From: Ewingella sp049889095
Lineage (GTDB): Bacteria; Pseudomonadota; Gammaproteobacteria; Enterobacterales; Enterobacteriaceae
Strand: one strand, 5' to 3'
Length of the DNA: 64,000 nt
Assembly: GCA_049889095.1 (NCBI GenBank)
Contig: JBLJFK010000001.1
In this document: one piece after another, positions 1 to 9,110 of the stretch
Numbering within the stretch: the first letter of the stretch is position 1
Layout: the number at the start of each line of letters is the position of its first letter
Program-made: the position numbers and the translations under genes
The notes under the pieces: model-generated
What the model was told of the DNA's origin: nothing
The model's input: only the letters and a program-made list of their open reading frames with translations
Databases searched by the model: none

Positions 1-248
1 GGATAATCACTCCTGATGATCTCCAGGGGCGTGCGTTCCTGGTCTATGATAATTTCCGCACCATAATGCACTGGAATCGTTCGACCTATTTCGCGCTGAG
101 CATCGGTATGATGGCTGATGCTATTGTGGCAGAGCAGGTTCAGGCAGAGGCGCCCGTACCGACCGAGCCCCTGAAGCAGGTTGAGCCTGCTGCACCTGCC
201 ACTCAGGCACCTTTGGCTCCGGTGGGCAAAAACCCCTTCGGTGGATGA
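1..248 (+). CDS. Lytic murein transglycosylase, MltB-like family (3' end only)
   Basis: Only the last about 81 codons are present; the reading frame is already open at base 3 and ends at the TGA at 246-248. The segment VYDNFRTIMHWNRSTYFALS is typical of the C-terminal part of the SltB/MltB catalytic domain, which cleaves the MurNAc-GlcNAc bond of peptidoglycan in the periplasm. The catalytic glutamate would lie outside the window. A Pro/Ala-rich tail of roughly 40 residues follows, unlike the compact end of E. coli MltB. The gene ends 22 bases before ycgM. Family membership is fairly sure; the exact paralogue is not. Confidence 0.75.
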   Translation, partial: IITPDDLQGRAFLVYDNFRTIMHWNRSTYFALSIGMMADAIVAEQVQAEAPVPTEPLKQVEPAAPATQAPLAPVGKNPFGG

Positions 249-270
249 CTGACATTTTTAGGAGTTTTCC

Positions 271-927
271 ATGTATCAACACAGAGATTGGAACGGTGCG
301 CTGCTTGATTTTCCGGTGAATAAAGTAGTGTGTGTCGGCAGTAATTACGCTGACCACATTAAAGAGATGGGCAGTCAGGTAGCTGCTGAACCGGTTTTGT
401 TTATCAAACCTGAAACGGCACTGTGTGACATTCGTCAACCTATTGTGATCCCAACCAGTCTGGGGTCAGTTCATCATGAGGTTGAGCTGGCTATCTTGAT
501 CGGCACTCCGCTTAAGCAGGCCAGTGAAGATCGGGTAGCTAACGCCATCGCCGGTTACGCTTTGGCACTGGATTTGACATTACGCGACCTGCAGGCGGGG
601 TTTAAAAAGGCCGGCCAGCCGTGGGAAAAAGCCAAAGGTTTTGACGGTTCCTGTCCGATCAGCGGTTTCATTCCTGTCAGCGAGTTCGGTGATGCCCAGT
701 CCGCTGAGTTGCAGCTAATCGTCAATGGTGAAGTTCGCCAGAGTGGAAACAGCCGGGACATGTTGACCAAAATTCTGCCGTTGATCGCCTACATGAGCCG
801 TTTCTTTACGCTGCGCGCCGGAGATATCATTCTTACGGGGACACCACAGGGCGTGGGCCCTATGGCCGTTGGTGATACAATTCAGGCCTCGGTCAATGGC
901 AAAAGTGTGACTACCCGCGTTATTTGA
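271..927 (+). CDS. ycgM: Fumarylacetoacetate hydrolase (FAH) family protein YcgM
   Basis: The 218-residue protein matches the usual length of the short FAH-fold group that includes E. coli YcgM and mammalian FAHD1. These enzymes act on acylpyruvates or oxaloacetate using a divalent metal. The segment VVCVGSNYADHIKEMG near residue 19 is the family's N-terminal signature. HHEVELAILIG (about 69-79) carries the metal-binding acidic residues, and TGTPQGVGPM lies near the C-terminus. The ATG is preceded by AGGAG at a 7-base spacing. It follows the transglycosylase gene closely and precedes ycgN, the order known from E. coli relatives. The true substrate cannot be read from the sequence. Confidence 0.9.
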   Translation: MYQHRDWNGALLDFPVNKVVCVGSNYADHIKEMGSQVAAEPVLFIKPETALCDIRQPIVIPTSLGSVHHEVELAILIGTPLKQASEDRVANAIAGYALALDLTLRDLQAGFKKAGQPWEKAKGFDGSCPISGFIPVSEFGDAQSAELQLIVNGEVRQSGNSRDMLTKILPLIAYMSRFFTLRAGDIILTGTPQGVGPMAVGDTIQASVNGKSVTTRVI

Positions 928-965
928 TCCTTTCTGACCTGCTGCACGCAAATAGGTCAATAGAA

Positions 966-996
966 AAAGCTGTCCTGAATATTTTCGGGCAGCTTT
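966..996 (+). terminator. Hairpin after ycgM
   Basis: A 10-bp stem (966-975 with 987-996, one G-U pair) encloses an 11-base loop and is followed by ACTT. It probably ends or attenuates ycgM transcription before ycgN. Confidence 0.5.
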
Positions 997-1060
997 ACTT
1001 GCATCTCTGCACTAAAGTGTTTATATAAGCCCCCTTATTTTACTAAACCCGGATGCCACC

Positions 1061-1510
1061 ATGACTGAACCCAATTTTTGGCAGCAAAAAAAACTGTCTG
1101 AGATGACAGACGAAGAGTGGGAAGCGTTGTGCGATGGTTGCGGGCAATGCTGCTTACATAAGTTGATTGACGAAGATACGGACGAAATTTATTTCACCAA
1201 CGTAGCCTGCAATCAGCTGAATATTAAGTCCTGCCAATGCCGAAATTATGACCGTCGTTTCACTCTGGAAGAAGATTGCATCAAGCTGACTCGTGAGAAT
1301 CTAACCACTTTTGACTGGTTGCCGCCAACTTGCGCGTATCGTCTGATTGGTGAGGGAAATCCATTACTGCCTTGGCACCCATTGCTGAATAAGTCGTCCA
1401 AATCCGCGATGCATACCGAACGGATTTCAGTCCGCTATATCGCCGTGCGTGAAGATGATGTCGAAGATTGGCAGGACCACATTATGAATAAACCAAGCTG
1501 GGCTAAGTAA
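1061..1510 (+). CDS. ycgN: UPF0260 / YkgJ-type Cys-cluster protein YcgN
   Basis: This 149-residue soluble protein belongs to the UPF0260 (YcgN) family. The N-terminal CDGCGQCCLHK (around residues 25-35) together with the later CNQLNIKSCQCRNY segment and a single Cys near residue 97 give the conserved Cys pattern that is predicted to bind a metal, probably zinc or an iron-sulfur cluster. No catalytic role is established. The length agrees with E. coli YcgN. The sequence CCACC lies just before the ATG and no strong ribosome-binding site is visible. The gene lies downstream of ycgM, as in other enterobacteria. Confidence 0.9.
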   Translation: MTEPNFWQQKKLSEMTDEEWEALCDGCGQCCLHKLIDEDTDEIYFTNVACNQLNIKSCQCRNYDRRFTLEEDCIKLTRENLTTFDWLPPTCAYRLIGEGNPLLPWHPLLNKSSKSAMHTERISVRYIAVREDDVEDWQDHIMNKPSWAK

Positions 1511-1524
1511 CCGCAGAAACGAAA

Positions 1525-1555
1525 AGGCCCCGAGTATATAAAACACTCGAGGCCT
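1525..1555. terminator. Strong hairpin after ycgN, T-run on the minus-strand side
   Basis: The arms 1525-1535 and 1545-1555 form an 11-bp stem with one mismatch. On the plus strand no T-run follows, whereas read on the minus strand the stem is followed by TTTTCGTTT. It therefore looks like a better terminator for a leftward transcript than for ycgN. Two further small hairpins (1632-1638 with 1659-1665, and 1674-1689) follow in the otherwise gene-free stretch up to 1830. Confidence 0.5.
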
Positions 1556-1829
1556 ACCAATCATTGCTACATGAAGTGGACGGCGATTATGTCTAAAGCT
1601 ATGGAATTAGTAAACAATTAAAACCATGAGAGTGCCGTGTTTTTCATTTTGTTGCCCTACGGCACAATTTTGTCAGGCTTATGAGCCTGTATGAAGTGGT
1701 TTTGTTTTTCTGAAAAAGACGAAAAGTCGGCATTCTGTATATGATGTATTGCCTTAGTTTCTCCCGCTGCTATCATTTCCGCATCAAATATCTGTGTACC
1801 AATGGGTTCGTCAATTCAGGAAAACTACA

Positions 1830-2288
1830 ATGAAAAGAACGTTTATGGCGCTGGCTGTGTTGTTGGCGGTCGGTTGTTCGGGTAAGAATCCGTATCAGCC
1901 AGCCCCGCAAGTCCTTAATGCTGCTGTAGTGACTGAAAGCCAGACCAACAAAACGCAGAGCCCAGAGCAGAACAACATTGATCAAGATAAAGCCATGCAG
2001 GGTAAAACTATCGTCCGGCTTCACCGGATGGATCAGTGGACTCTGGTGCCTTTTGAGAGAACCTGCCCGCTGTATGTCCGTGTGGATGGCAAACTGGTTG
2101 CAGCCCTTCAATTCAACGAATATGTCGATCTGCGCCTGATTAACGGCCAGCGGAATATCAGGGTTAGTCCTGCCTGTACGATGACCGGCCGTTCTGCCTC
2201 TGCCGTTATTGATGTTAATGGTACTCGACAAGAATATGAAACTGACAGTGGATGGTATGGTCAACTGCGTCTGTGGCGTACAAAGTAA
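1830..2288 (+). CDS. Small conserved lipoprotein, function unknown
   Basis: The chosen ATG at 1830 gives 152 residues starting MKRTFMALAVLLAVGC. This is a short lipoprotein signal with the lipobox ending at Cys16; an in-frame ATG 36 bases upstream would bury the signal. The mature part has a low-complexity linker (about 20-55) and then a compact domain with two Cys residues (TCPLYV and SPACTM) that could form a disulfide. Export to the periplasm and lipid anchoring are inferred from the signal. AGGA lies 10 bases upstream. The gene lies between ycgN and the convergent dsbB. I do not recognise a named family. Confidence 0.75.
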   Translation: MKRTFMALAVLLAVGCSGKNPYQPAPQVLNAAVVTESQTNKTQSPEQNNIDQDKAMQGKTIVRLHRMDQWTLVPFERTCPLYVRVDGKLVAALQFNEYVDLRLINGQRNIRVSPACTMTGRSASAVIDVNGTRQEYETDSGWYGQLRLWRTK

Positions 2289-2304
2289 GATTCAACGTAT
2301 GTAA

Positions 2305-2330
2305 AAGAGGCGCCGTTTCAGGCGCCTCTT
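2305..2330. terminator. Bidirectional terminator between lipoprotein gene and dsbB
   Basis: A 10-bp perfect stem (2305-2314 with 2321-2330) with loop GTTTCA is followed by TTCGTTT on the plus strand and by TTTAC on the minus strand. It can serve both convergent genes. Confidence 0.8.
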
Positions 2331-2361
2331 TCGTTTCCAATCTTTTAAAATACTGTTTATC

Positions 2362-2892
2362 TTAACGACTAAACAAATCGCGACGTTTAGGCTTAACAAA
2401 CTGGGCAATCAATGCCAGCAAGCCAATTAGCATAAATACGCTAAATATCACCACTAACCACTGTGGCATTCCGAGGCTCAGGAATTGCCACTGTTTTTCA
2501 GCACAATCCCCAGAAGCAACAAACACCGACGGCAACCATTTATCCAGCGGTAACCAACTAGGGAAACGCGCTGCAAAATCACAGGTGGCGAAAGGGGACG
2601 GATGCAGTTGGATCATGGTGTGTTCCCATGACAGACGTATCCCTTCATACGCACTGTAGATCCAAATCAGAATGCCTGCATAACGTAATCCCGTTTTGGG
2701 AGCAATCGCACCCACAATACCAGCGCCCATAATGCCAAACAGTGCACAACGTTCATAAATGCACATGACACAAGGTTTTAATAACATGACATGCTGAAAA
2801 TAAAGAGCAACGAGTTCAAGAACCAGGGCGGTTAATGTCATCAGAAGCCAAGCACCGCGCCCTTGCGAGCAGCGATTAAGATATTGCAACAT
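2362..2892 (-). CDS. dsbB: Disulfide bond formation protein DsbB
   Basis: This 176-residue inner-membrane quinone reductase reoxidises periplasmic DsbA and passes the electrons to ubiquinone or menaquinone. The length equals E. coli DsbB, and the two redox pairs fall at the expected places: Cys41-Cys44 in CVMC and Cys104/Cys130 in the second periplasmic loop. Four hydrophobic segments flank these loops. The gene is followed by nhaB's group on the same strand side: nhaB starts upstream and reads in the same direction, with about 190 bases between nhaB stop and dsbB start. Identification is secure. Confidence 0.96.
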   Translation of the reverse strand: MLQYLNRCSQGRGAWLLMTLTALVLELVALYFQHVMLLKPCVMCIYERCALFGIMGAGIVGAIAPKTGLRYAGILIWIYSAYEGIRLSWEHTMIQLHPSPFATCDFAARFPSWLPLDKWLPSVFVASGDCAEKQWQFLSLGMPQWLVVIFSVFMLIGLLALIAQFVKPKRRDLFSR

Positions 2893-3082
2893 AGTTTGTT
2901 TTTTCCATGCGGTAAGCTACTGGCAAGCAGTGTAAACCAATTTATCACTGCTGCCAGCCCGTTGATTTCAAATTCAGTCAAAAATAGTGCATAAACCGCA
3001 CTCATCAGTACCGGTGTAAAGCGGTTGCATTTAATCCAGCGCGTTACTGCATCCAGTCATTCTAAAGCCCTGTACAAGGCTA

Positions 3083-4657
3083 TCAATGAGTGGGGATCAC
3101 TTCGTTAAGATTGGGCAAAGATATCCAGTGCATCGCGCTGAACCATGCAGTCATATCAGGCAATAAGTATTGAACACAAAATAAGCCAGCCAGGGTCATA
3201 ACGACAGTGTAAGGCAGTGCCATCCACACCATGCGACCATACGAAAGGCGAATAAGTGGTGCGAGAGATGACGTCAGCAGGAACAGGAACGCAGCCTGAC
3301 CGTTGGGTGTGGCAACAGAGGGTAAGTTTGTGCCGGTATTGATAGCAACGGCCAACAGTTCAAACTGTTGCACAGAAATAACGCCATTTTGCAACGCCGC
3401 CTTCGCTTCGTTGATATATACCGTACCGACGAAGACATTATCAGAAACCGAAGAGAGCAGGCCGTTAAACAGATAAAACAGAGAAAGCTGGTCGTCAGGC
3501 TTAGCTTGTAGTACGAAATGAATAATCGGGGTAAATAAGTGTTGTTCAATGATCACCGCGACGATGGCAAAGAACACCGTTAATAATGCGGTAAACGGCA
3601 GCGCCTCCTGGAAAGCTTTACCGATGGCATGCTCATCTGTCACACCACATAGGGCAGTGGCAAAGATAATGACCGACAAACCGATAAGTCCTACTTCGGC
3701 CAAATGGAAAGCCAGCGCAGCGATCAGCCATACGCCAATAACGGCTTGTACAAACAGTTTAATACGCTCTTGTTTATCGCGTTTTTTGCTGTTTTGCTGG
3801 TCATATTCTTTCAGAATATCAAACACCGGCTGGGGTAATTGTGCGCCGTAACCAAACACGCTAAAGCGCTCTACCAGAAAGCAGACCAGCAGCCCGCAGA
3901 AGAAAACAGGTACGGAAACGGGCGACATGCGGATGAAGAAATCTGCAAATTGCCAGCCTGCTGATTTAGCGATGATCAGATTTTGCGGCTCGCCAACCAT
4001 GGTCATCACACCACCAAGTGCGGTCCCAACCCCGGCATGCATCATCAGGCTACGCAGGAAAGCGCGGAACTGTTCCAGCGTGGCATGATGCTGATCTTCG
4101 GCAAATCGGCTGTCATCGTTCACATCGCTTTGTTCGTCACTGTTGGACGATACGCGGTGGTAAATAGAATAGAAGCCGACAGAGACACTGATCACCACGG
4201 CGATCACCGTCAGTGCATCCAGAAATGCGGAAAGAAACGCGGCGGCCAGGCAGAAAGAGAGTGAAAGGATGATTTTGCTACGAATGTTCAGCAATAACTT
4301 TGTGAAGACAAACAGTAGCAACTGCTTCATGAAATAGATGCCAGCGACCATGAAAATCAATAGCAAGAGCACTTCAAGATTCGACGCGATCTCTTCGCGA
4401 ATGCGCTCAGCACTGGTCATGCCAATCATCACGGCTTCAATGGCCAGCAGCCCGCCGGGCTGTAATGGGTAACATTTGAGTGCCATACCCAGGGTGAAAA
4501 TGAACTCCACGACTAACAGCCAGCCCGCCAGGAAAGGGTTGACCAGAAAATAGATTAAAGGATTAATAATAAGAAAGGCTATGATCGTCAACTTATACCA
4601 AACCGGTGATTGGCCAAGGAAGTTTTTGACGAATGCGCGTCTAAAAGTCATATCCAT
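3083..4657 (-). CDS. nhaB: Na+/H+ antiporter NhaB
   Basis: NhaB exports sodium in exchange for protons across the inner membrane, contributing to salt and alkaline-pH tolerance. The protein is 524 residues with about a dozen hydrophobic segments. It contains conserved stretches such as KNFLGQSPVWYKL at the N-terminus, MTMVGEPQNLIIAKSAG and TGTNLPSVATPNGQAA. I chose the start at 4657 (MDMTFRR...) because the family's first conserved residues follow directly; a longer frame reaching 4696 adds 13 unrelated residues. GGAG lies 12 bases upstream. The gene is divergent from fadR, the same arrangement as in E. coli. Confidence 0.95.
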   Translation of the reverse strand: MDMTFRRAFVKNFLGQSPVWYKLTIIAFLIINPLIYFLVNPFLAGWLLVVEFIFTLGMALKCYPLQPGGLLAIEAVMIGMTSAERIREEIASNLEVLLLLIFMVAGIYFMKQLLLFVFTKLLLNIRSKIILSLSFCLAAAFLSAFLDALTVIAVVISVSVGFYSIYHRVSSNSDEQSDVNDDSRFAEDQHHATLEQFRAFLRSLMMHAGVGTALGGVMTMVGEPQNLIIAKSAGWQFADFFIRMSPVSVPVFFCGLLVCFLVERFSVFGYGAQLPQPVFDILKEYDQQNSKKRDKQERIKLFVQAVIGVWLIAALAFHLAEVGLIGLSVIIFATALCGVTDEHAIGKAFQEALPFTALLTVFFAIVAVIIEQHLFTPIIHFVLQAKPDDQLSLFYLFNGLLSSVSDNVFVGTVYINEAKAALQNGVISVQQFELLAVAINTGTNLPSVATPNGQAAFLFLLTSSLAPLIRLSYGRMVWMALPYTVVMTLAGLFCVQYLLPDMTAWFSAMHWISLPNLNEVIPTH

Positions 4658-4899
4658 GCTGTTATCGCTCTCCTGAATGTAATACAAAGAAATCAAGCTT
4701 ATAGGCTAGTCAATTCAACCGTCGAAGGCGAGTGAAATGAATAAATTGTTCTGGAACTGCTTAGTTAAAGGAAGATAGTGCCAAGCTATGCACAGTTTCA
4801 ACATAAGTACCGAAAGGGCGCTATAACATGAGATTTTCGTCTGGTATGATGAGCCGAAATACATCGCTTATAAAAAGTCCTAAACGGAACGTAAAAAAC

Positions 4900-5619
4900 A
4901 TGGTTATTAAGGCACAAAGTCCTGCCGGTTTCGCCGAAGAGTACATCATTGAAAGTATTTGGAACAACCGCTTTGCGCCGGGAACTATTCTACCTGCTGA
5001 ACGCGAACTTTCAGAATTAATTGGCGTAACACGCACCACATTACGTGAGGTTTTACAGAGGCTTGCACGCGATGGCTGGCTGACGATTCAGCATGGAAAA
5101 CCGACCAAAGTCAATAATTTCTGGGAAACATCGGGGCTGAGTATTCTGGAAACCTTGGCTCGTCTGGATCACGACAGCGTGCCGCAACTCATCGATGATC
5201 TTCTTTCTGTCAGAACCAATATTGCCACCATTTTTATTCGCAAAGCGATGCGACGTAATCCAGAAGAGACACAGCAGGTTCTTGCAAAAGCGCAGGGAGT
5301 CTCTGATAGCTCTGAAGCCTTTAACGAGTTAGATTACGGGATATTTCGTGGTCTTGCTTTTGCTTCAGGCAACCCAATTTACGGTCTGATTATTAACGGA
5401 TTACGTGGCTTATATACCCGCGTTGGTCGTTATTATTTCTCCAACCCTGAGGCTCGTAAACTGGCGATTGCTTTTTATCAGAAACTATCTCGCATTTGCG
5501 ATGAAAAGAGCCATGATCAAATTGTTGATTGCGTACGTGATTATGGCCGTCAGAGTGGTGAAATCTGGCACAGTATGCAAAGCGCGATGCCTGGCGATCT
5601 GACTGACAAAAAACGTTAG
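4900..5619 (+). CDS. fadR: Fatty acid metabolism regulator FadR
   Basis: FadR is a GntR-family transcription factor that represses fatty-acid degradation genes and activates fabA/fabB; long-chain acyl-CoA releases it from DNA. From the ATG at 4900 (MVIKAQSPAGFAEEYI) the protein has 239 residues, exactly the E. coli length. In-frame codons upstream to 4828 are not family sequence. The winged-helix DNA-binding part spans about 1-72 (PAERELSELIGVTRTTLREV), followed by the all-helical acyl-CoA-binding domain. The gene is divergent from nhaB and is followed by a clear terminator. Confidence 0.97.
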   Translation: MVIKAQSPAGFAEEYIIESIWNNRFAPGTILPAERELSELIGVTRTTLREVLQRLARDGWLTIQHGKPTKVNNFWETSGLSILETLARLDHDSVPQLIDDLLSVRTNIATIFIRKAMRRNPEETQQVLAKAQGVSDSSEAFNELDYGIFRGLAFASGNPIYGLIINGLRGLYTRVGRYYFSNPEARKLAIAFYQKLSRICDEKSHDQIVDCVRDYGRQSGEIWHSMQSAMPGDLTDKKR

Positions 5620-5650
5620 TCATTCAGGCACTCCGTTGGATTTAGAAAGG

Positions 5651-5673
5651 AAAGGGCGCAATGCGCCCTTTTT
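5651..5673 (+). terminator. Rho-independent terminator of fadR
   Basis: AAAGGGCGC, loop AAT, GCGCCCTTT, then TT. The stem is 9 bp (5651-5659 with 5663-5671). It also lies before the end of the convergent spoVR gene and has an A-run on the other side. Confidence 0.8.
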
Positions 5674-5697
5674 GTGGACATAACCGACCGCTTAAAA

Positions 5698-7233
5698 TCA
5701 CAGCGGTGTCGGGCGAGGTGGGCAACGTTCCAGTAATTCTACGCCACCGTCTTCATTTAACTGCTCCATGAATAAATCAAAGCCCCACAGGCGATGAATG
5801 TGTTTCATCACTTCCCGACAACTCTTGTCAAGCGGAGCGCGGTCCTGCGGGATGTAACGCAGCGTCAGAGAACGATCACCACGCAAATCCACATTCCAGA
5901 CCTGAATGTTAGGTTCATGATCGCTCAGATTGTACTGAGCTGATAACTCTTGGCGGATCGCCCGGTAACCTTCTTCATTATGAATTGCCGCGATTTCCAG
6001 ATAATTATTGTGATCATCGTCGAGTACGGTGAAAAGTTTGAAGTCACGCATAACTTTCGGTGACAGGAACTGGCTGATAAAGCTCTCATCCTTGAAATCG
6101 CGCATAGCAAAATGCAGCGTATCCAGCCAGTCGGATCCGGCGATGTCCGGGAACCAGTAACGATCTTCGTCTGTCGGTGACTGACAGATACGCTTAATGT
6201 CCTGGAACATGGCAAACCCCAGTGCATAAGGGTTTATTCCATTATAATAAGGGCTGTTGTATGGCGGCTGGAAGATCACGTTGGTATGGCTGTGGAGGAA
6301 TTCCAGGATGAATTTCTCTGACACTTTTCCTTCGTCGTACAGATGATTAAGGATGGTGTAATGCCAGAAGGTTGCCCAGCCTTCGTTCATGACCTGTGTC
6401 TGTTTTTGTGGATAAAAATATTGGCTGATTTTTCGTACAATACGCAGGGTTTCTCGCTGCCATGACTCCAGAAGCGGCGCATTTTTTTCCATAAAATAGA
6501 GGATATTTTCCTGCGGCTCGGATGGAAAACGGCGAATTTGTTCCGGTGCATCCACGTTGTCTTTGCGTGGCAGCGTTTTCCACAGTGAGTTTACCTGGCT
6601 TTGCAGATAGGTCTCGCGGCTTTCCTGCCTGGCCTTCTCTTCCAGCAGTGAAATTTTCTGCGGTCTTTTGTAACGGTCAACGCCGTAGTTCATCAGGGCA
6701 TGGCATGAGTCGAGCAATCGCTCCACTTCTTCAACACCATAACGTTCTTCGCACTGGCTAATGTAGCGACGGGCAAAGAGCAGGTAATCCACAATTGAAC
6801 TCGCATCGGTCCAGCTGCGGAACAAATAGTTGTTCTTAAAGAAAGAGTTATGCCCGTAACAGGCGTGCGCCATCACCAAAGCCTGCATGGTCATGGTATT
6901 TTCTTCCATCAGATAGGCAATACAGGGGTTAGAGTTGATGACAATCTCATACGCCAACCCTTGCTGACCGTGCTTATAGCGCTGCTCAGTTTCGATAAAC
7001 TTCTTGCCGAAAGACCAGTGCGTATAATTTATCGGCATACCGATGCTGGAATAGGCATCCATCATTTGTTCGGAAGTAATGACTTCAATTTGGTGCGGAT
7101 AGGTTTCAAGCCGGTATGACTTCGCGACCCGATCAATTTCCTCGAGGTAAGTCTGCAATAACTCAAACGTCCAGTCCGGTTCATCGCTCAGGCATTTATC
7201 TTCAGTATTATGTTCCTGGGTCTTTGTCGTCAT
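5698..7233 (-). CDS. ycgB: SpoVR family protein (YcgB)
   Basis: The 511-residue cytoplasmic protein has the length of E. coli YcgB. Characteristic segments include TYPHQIEVITSEQMMDAYSS near the N-terminus, MAHACYGHNSFFKNNYLF and QVMNEGWATFWHYT. The family is linked to sporulation in Bacillus. In enterobacteria it belongs, with the YeaG kinase and YeaH, to the RpoS/stress-linked group, and its biochemical role is unknown. Many proteobacteria keep spoVR in one operon with yeaG-yeaH; here yeaH ends 5.7 kb away on the same strand, separated by dadA, an exporter gene, nadE and a ydiY-like gene. No clear ribosome-binding site decides the start, but the N-terminal length agrees with the family. Confidence 0.93.
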   Translation of the reverse strand: MTTKTQEHNTEDKCLSDEPDWTFELLQTYLEEIDRVAKSYRLETYPHQIEVITSEQMMDAYSSIGMPINYTHWSFGKKFIETEQRYKHGQQGLAYEIVINSNPCIAYLMEENTMTMQALVMAHACYGHNSFFKNNYLFRSWTDASSIVDYLLFARRYISQCEERYGVEEVERLLDSCHALMNYGVDRYKRPQKISLLEEKARQESRETYLQSQVNSLWKTLPRKDNVDAPEQIRRFPSEPQENILYFMEKNAPLLESWQRETLRIVRKISQYFYPQKQTQVMNEGWATFWHYTILNHLYDEGKVSEKFILEFLHSHTNVIFQPPYNSPYYNGINPYALGFAMFQDIKRICQSPTDEDRYWFPDIAGSDWLDTLHFAMRDFKDESFISQFLSPKVMRDFKLFTVLDDDHNNYLEIAAIHNEEGYRAIRQELSAQYNLSDHEPNIQVWNVDLRGDRSLTLRYIPQDRAPLDKSCREVMKHIHRLWGFDLFMEQLNEDGGVELLERCPPRPTPL

Positions 7234-7495
7234 AAGCCGCCACCTTCATTCAGTTACGGACGCAGCTGCGTGTCTAATTCAGAACTGTTCCTTACTCATT
7301 TGCGCGCCCCTAGATAATCGTAGCTCAATCCAGAGGTTATGCAGGATCAGTTTGAAGTCACGGGCTTTTTTAGCTTTTCGCACCGCGGTAAAAGGGGGCA
7401 GTCGGGCGAAAAGGGTAGAACCATCATTCTCCTCGGGTGCCAAACAGTCAATGCATTAACCTTAAATGCGCAGATATCAGTCAATATCATTTTAT

Positions 7496-7510
7496 TAGAA
7501 TAATATTCTG
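7496..7510. promoter_or_regulatory. Candidate Lrp-binding box upstream of dadA
   Basis: TAGAATAATATTCTG matches 14 of 15 positions of the published Lrp consensus YAGHAWATTWTDCTR. Lrp is known to regulate dadAX in E. coli. The site is about 300 bases from the dadA start. Confidence 0.55.
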
Positions 7511-7698
7511 ATAAATGGTGAGTATTGCAGAGTTAAATAACGAAATAATCGAGAGGTTAAACACTAATGCTGAGCAGTAACCCATGATGACTACCGCAGT
7601 CGTCATCTTAATTTCACGCTATGAGAGGTTGAATATTGCGCTTAATTGTTATTTTTAAGCAGCTATTGAAAAATAGCTTCAGATCAAGGATAAATAAT

Positions 7699-7714
7699 TG
7701 TGAAATACCTCACG
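7699..7714. promoter_or_regulatory. Candidate CRP site upstream of dadA
   Basis: TGTGAAATACCTCACG matches the CRP half-sites TGTGA-N6-TCACA at 9 of 10 positions. CRP activation of dadA is established in E. coli. The site is centred about 100 bases before the start codon. Confidence 0.6.
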
Positions 7715-7808
7715 GTTATAGCTGTTGATGTTGGCGGTTTTTCACCATCAGGTTAGTTTCTTGGTCACAGAATATTATGCTTTATATTGCCTTTAACTGG
7801 AGCTGAGT

Positions 7809-9110
7809 ATGCGCGTGGTAATTTTGGGCAGTGGCGTCGTCGGTGTCGCCAGTGCCTGGTATCTGGCGAAGGCCGGTCATCAGGTCACCGTAATCGACAG
7901 GCAGGCCGGACCTGCGGAAGAAACTAGCGCAGGCAATGCCGGACAAATCTCCCCTGGCTATGCCGCGCCGTGGGCGGCTCCTGGTGTTCCACTGAAGGCC
8001 ATTAAATGGATGTTTCAGCGCCATGCCCCCTTGGCTATACGCCTTGATGGCAGTCGCTTCCAGTTGCAATGGATGTATCAAATGCTGCGCAACTGCAATA
8101 TGGATCACTACCAAACCAACAAAAGCCGAATGGTCAGACTGGCTGAATACAGTCGCGACTGTTTGAAAGCATTACGCGAAGATACTGGCATTCAGTACGA
8201 AGGGCGACAGGGTGGCACATTGCAGCTGTTCCGTACTGCGCAGCAGTTTGAAAGCGCGTCTAAAGATATTGCTGTTTTGCAGGAAGCTGGCGTGCCTTAC
8301 CAGTTGCTTGAAGCTAACCACCTAGCGACCGTCGAACCTGCGCTGGCAAAGGTTACCCACAAGCTGACGGGAGGGTTGCGCTTGCCTAACGACGAAACCG
8401 GTGACTGTCAGCTGTTTACTCGTCAACTGGCAGAAATGGCGCGTCAGGCAGGGGTTGTCTTCCAATTCAACCGCCGCGTAGATAAGTTATTGGTCGACAA
8501 TGGGCAGGTAACCGGCGTGCAGTGCGGTGCTGAGGTCGTGAAGGGTGATGCTTATGTGGTGGCCTTTGGTTCCTATTCCACATCGTTACTGGCCGATTTG
8601 ATATCCATTCCGGTGTATCCGCTGAAAGGCTATTCGCTGACGATCCCTATAACCGATCCCGCTTCTGCGCCATATTCCACCGTACTCGACGAGACTTACA
8701 AAATCGCTATTACTCGTTTTGATGATAGGATTCGTGTGGGCGGAATGGCTGAAATCGTCGGATTCAATACCCAGTTAGCCAAAGCGCGGCGTGAGACGCT
8801 GGAAATGGTGGTGCGGAATCTTTATCCGCACGGTGGGAATATTGAACAGGCCACTTTTTGGACCGGGCTACGGCCGATGACGCCAGACGGTACGCCGATT
8901 GTTGGCAAAACTCGGATCAAAAATCTTTTCCTCAACACCGGCCACGGTACGCTGGGCTGGACCATGGCATGCGGCTCCGGTCAGCTGTTGGCAGACATTA
9001 TGTCAGGTGTCACACCGGCGATCCCTGCTGATGATCTGGCCGTTGAACGTTACAGTGCGGACTTTGCGGCAACCCATCCTACTGTTCATAAGATGCATCC
9101 GGTAGGGTAA
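7809..9110 (+). CDS. dadA: D-amino acid dehydrogenase small subunit DadA
   Basis: DadA is a membrane-associated FAD enzyme that oxidises D-alanine to pyruvate and ammonia and feeds electrons to the respiratory chain. The 433-residue length agrees with E. coli (432). The FAD-binding motif GSGVVG follows the first beta strand (residues 7-12), and GLRPMTPDGTPIVG and NTGHGTLGWTMACGSG near the C-terminus complete the FAD site. GGAG precedes the ATG by 7 bases. The catabolic alanine racemase gene dadX, which follows dadA in E. coli, is absent: a convergent exporter gene ends only 5 bases after the stop. Upstream Lrp-like and CRP-like sites suggest induction by alanine and carbon-source control. Confidence 0.96.
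   Translation: MRVVILGSGVVGVASAWYLAKAGHQVTVIDRQAGPAEETSAGNAGQISPGYAAPWAAPGVPLKAIKWMFQRHAPLAIRLDGSRFQLQWMYQMLRNCNMDHYQTNKSRMVRLAEYSRDCLKALREDTGIQYEGRQGGTLQLFRTAQQFESASKDIAVLQEAGVPYQLLEANHLATVEPALAKVTHKLTGGLRLPNDETGDCQLFTRQLAEMARQAGVVFQFNRRVDKLLVDNGQVTGVQCGAEVVKGDAYVVAFGSYSTSLLADLISIPVYPLKGYSLTIPITDPASAPYSTVLDETYKIAITRFDDRIRVGGMAEIVGFNTQLAKARRETLEMVVRNLYPHGGNIEQATFWTGLRPMTPDGTPIVGKTRIKNLFLNTGHGTLGWTMACGSGQLLADIMSGVTPAIPADDLAVERYSADFAATHPTVHKMHPVG

Larger units (their letters stand above)
7234..7808. other. Regulatory intergenic region between ycgB and dadA
   Basis: No convincing gene is present. The half next to ycgB (7279-7450) has an open minus-strand frame of about 54 codons without a usable ATG start. 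The half next to dadA is AT-rich and carries candidate Lrp and CRP sites (listed separately), as expected for an alanine-catabolism promoter. Confidence 0.6.

Noticed and set aside
7279..7450. Open minus-strand frame of about 54 codons upstream of ycgB
   Set aside because: It has no ATG start or ribosome-binding site in frame apart from a late ATG leaving six residues, and no recognisable protein sequence.
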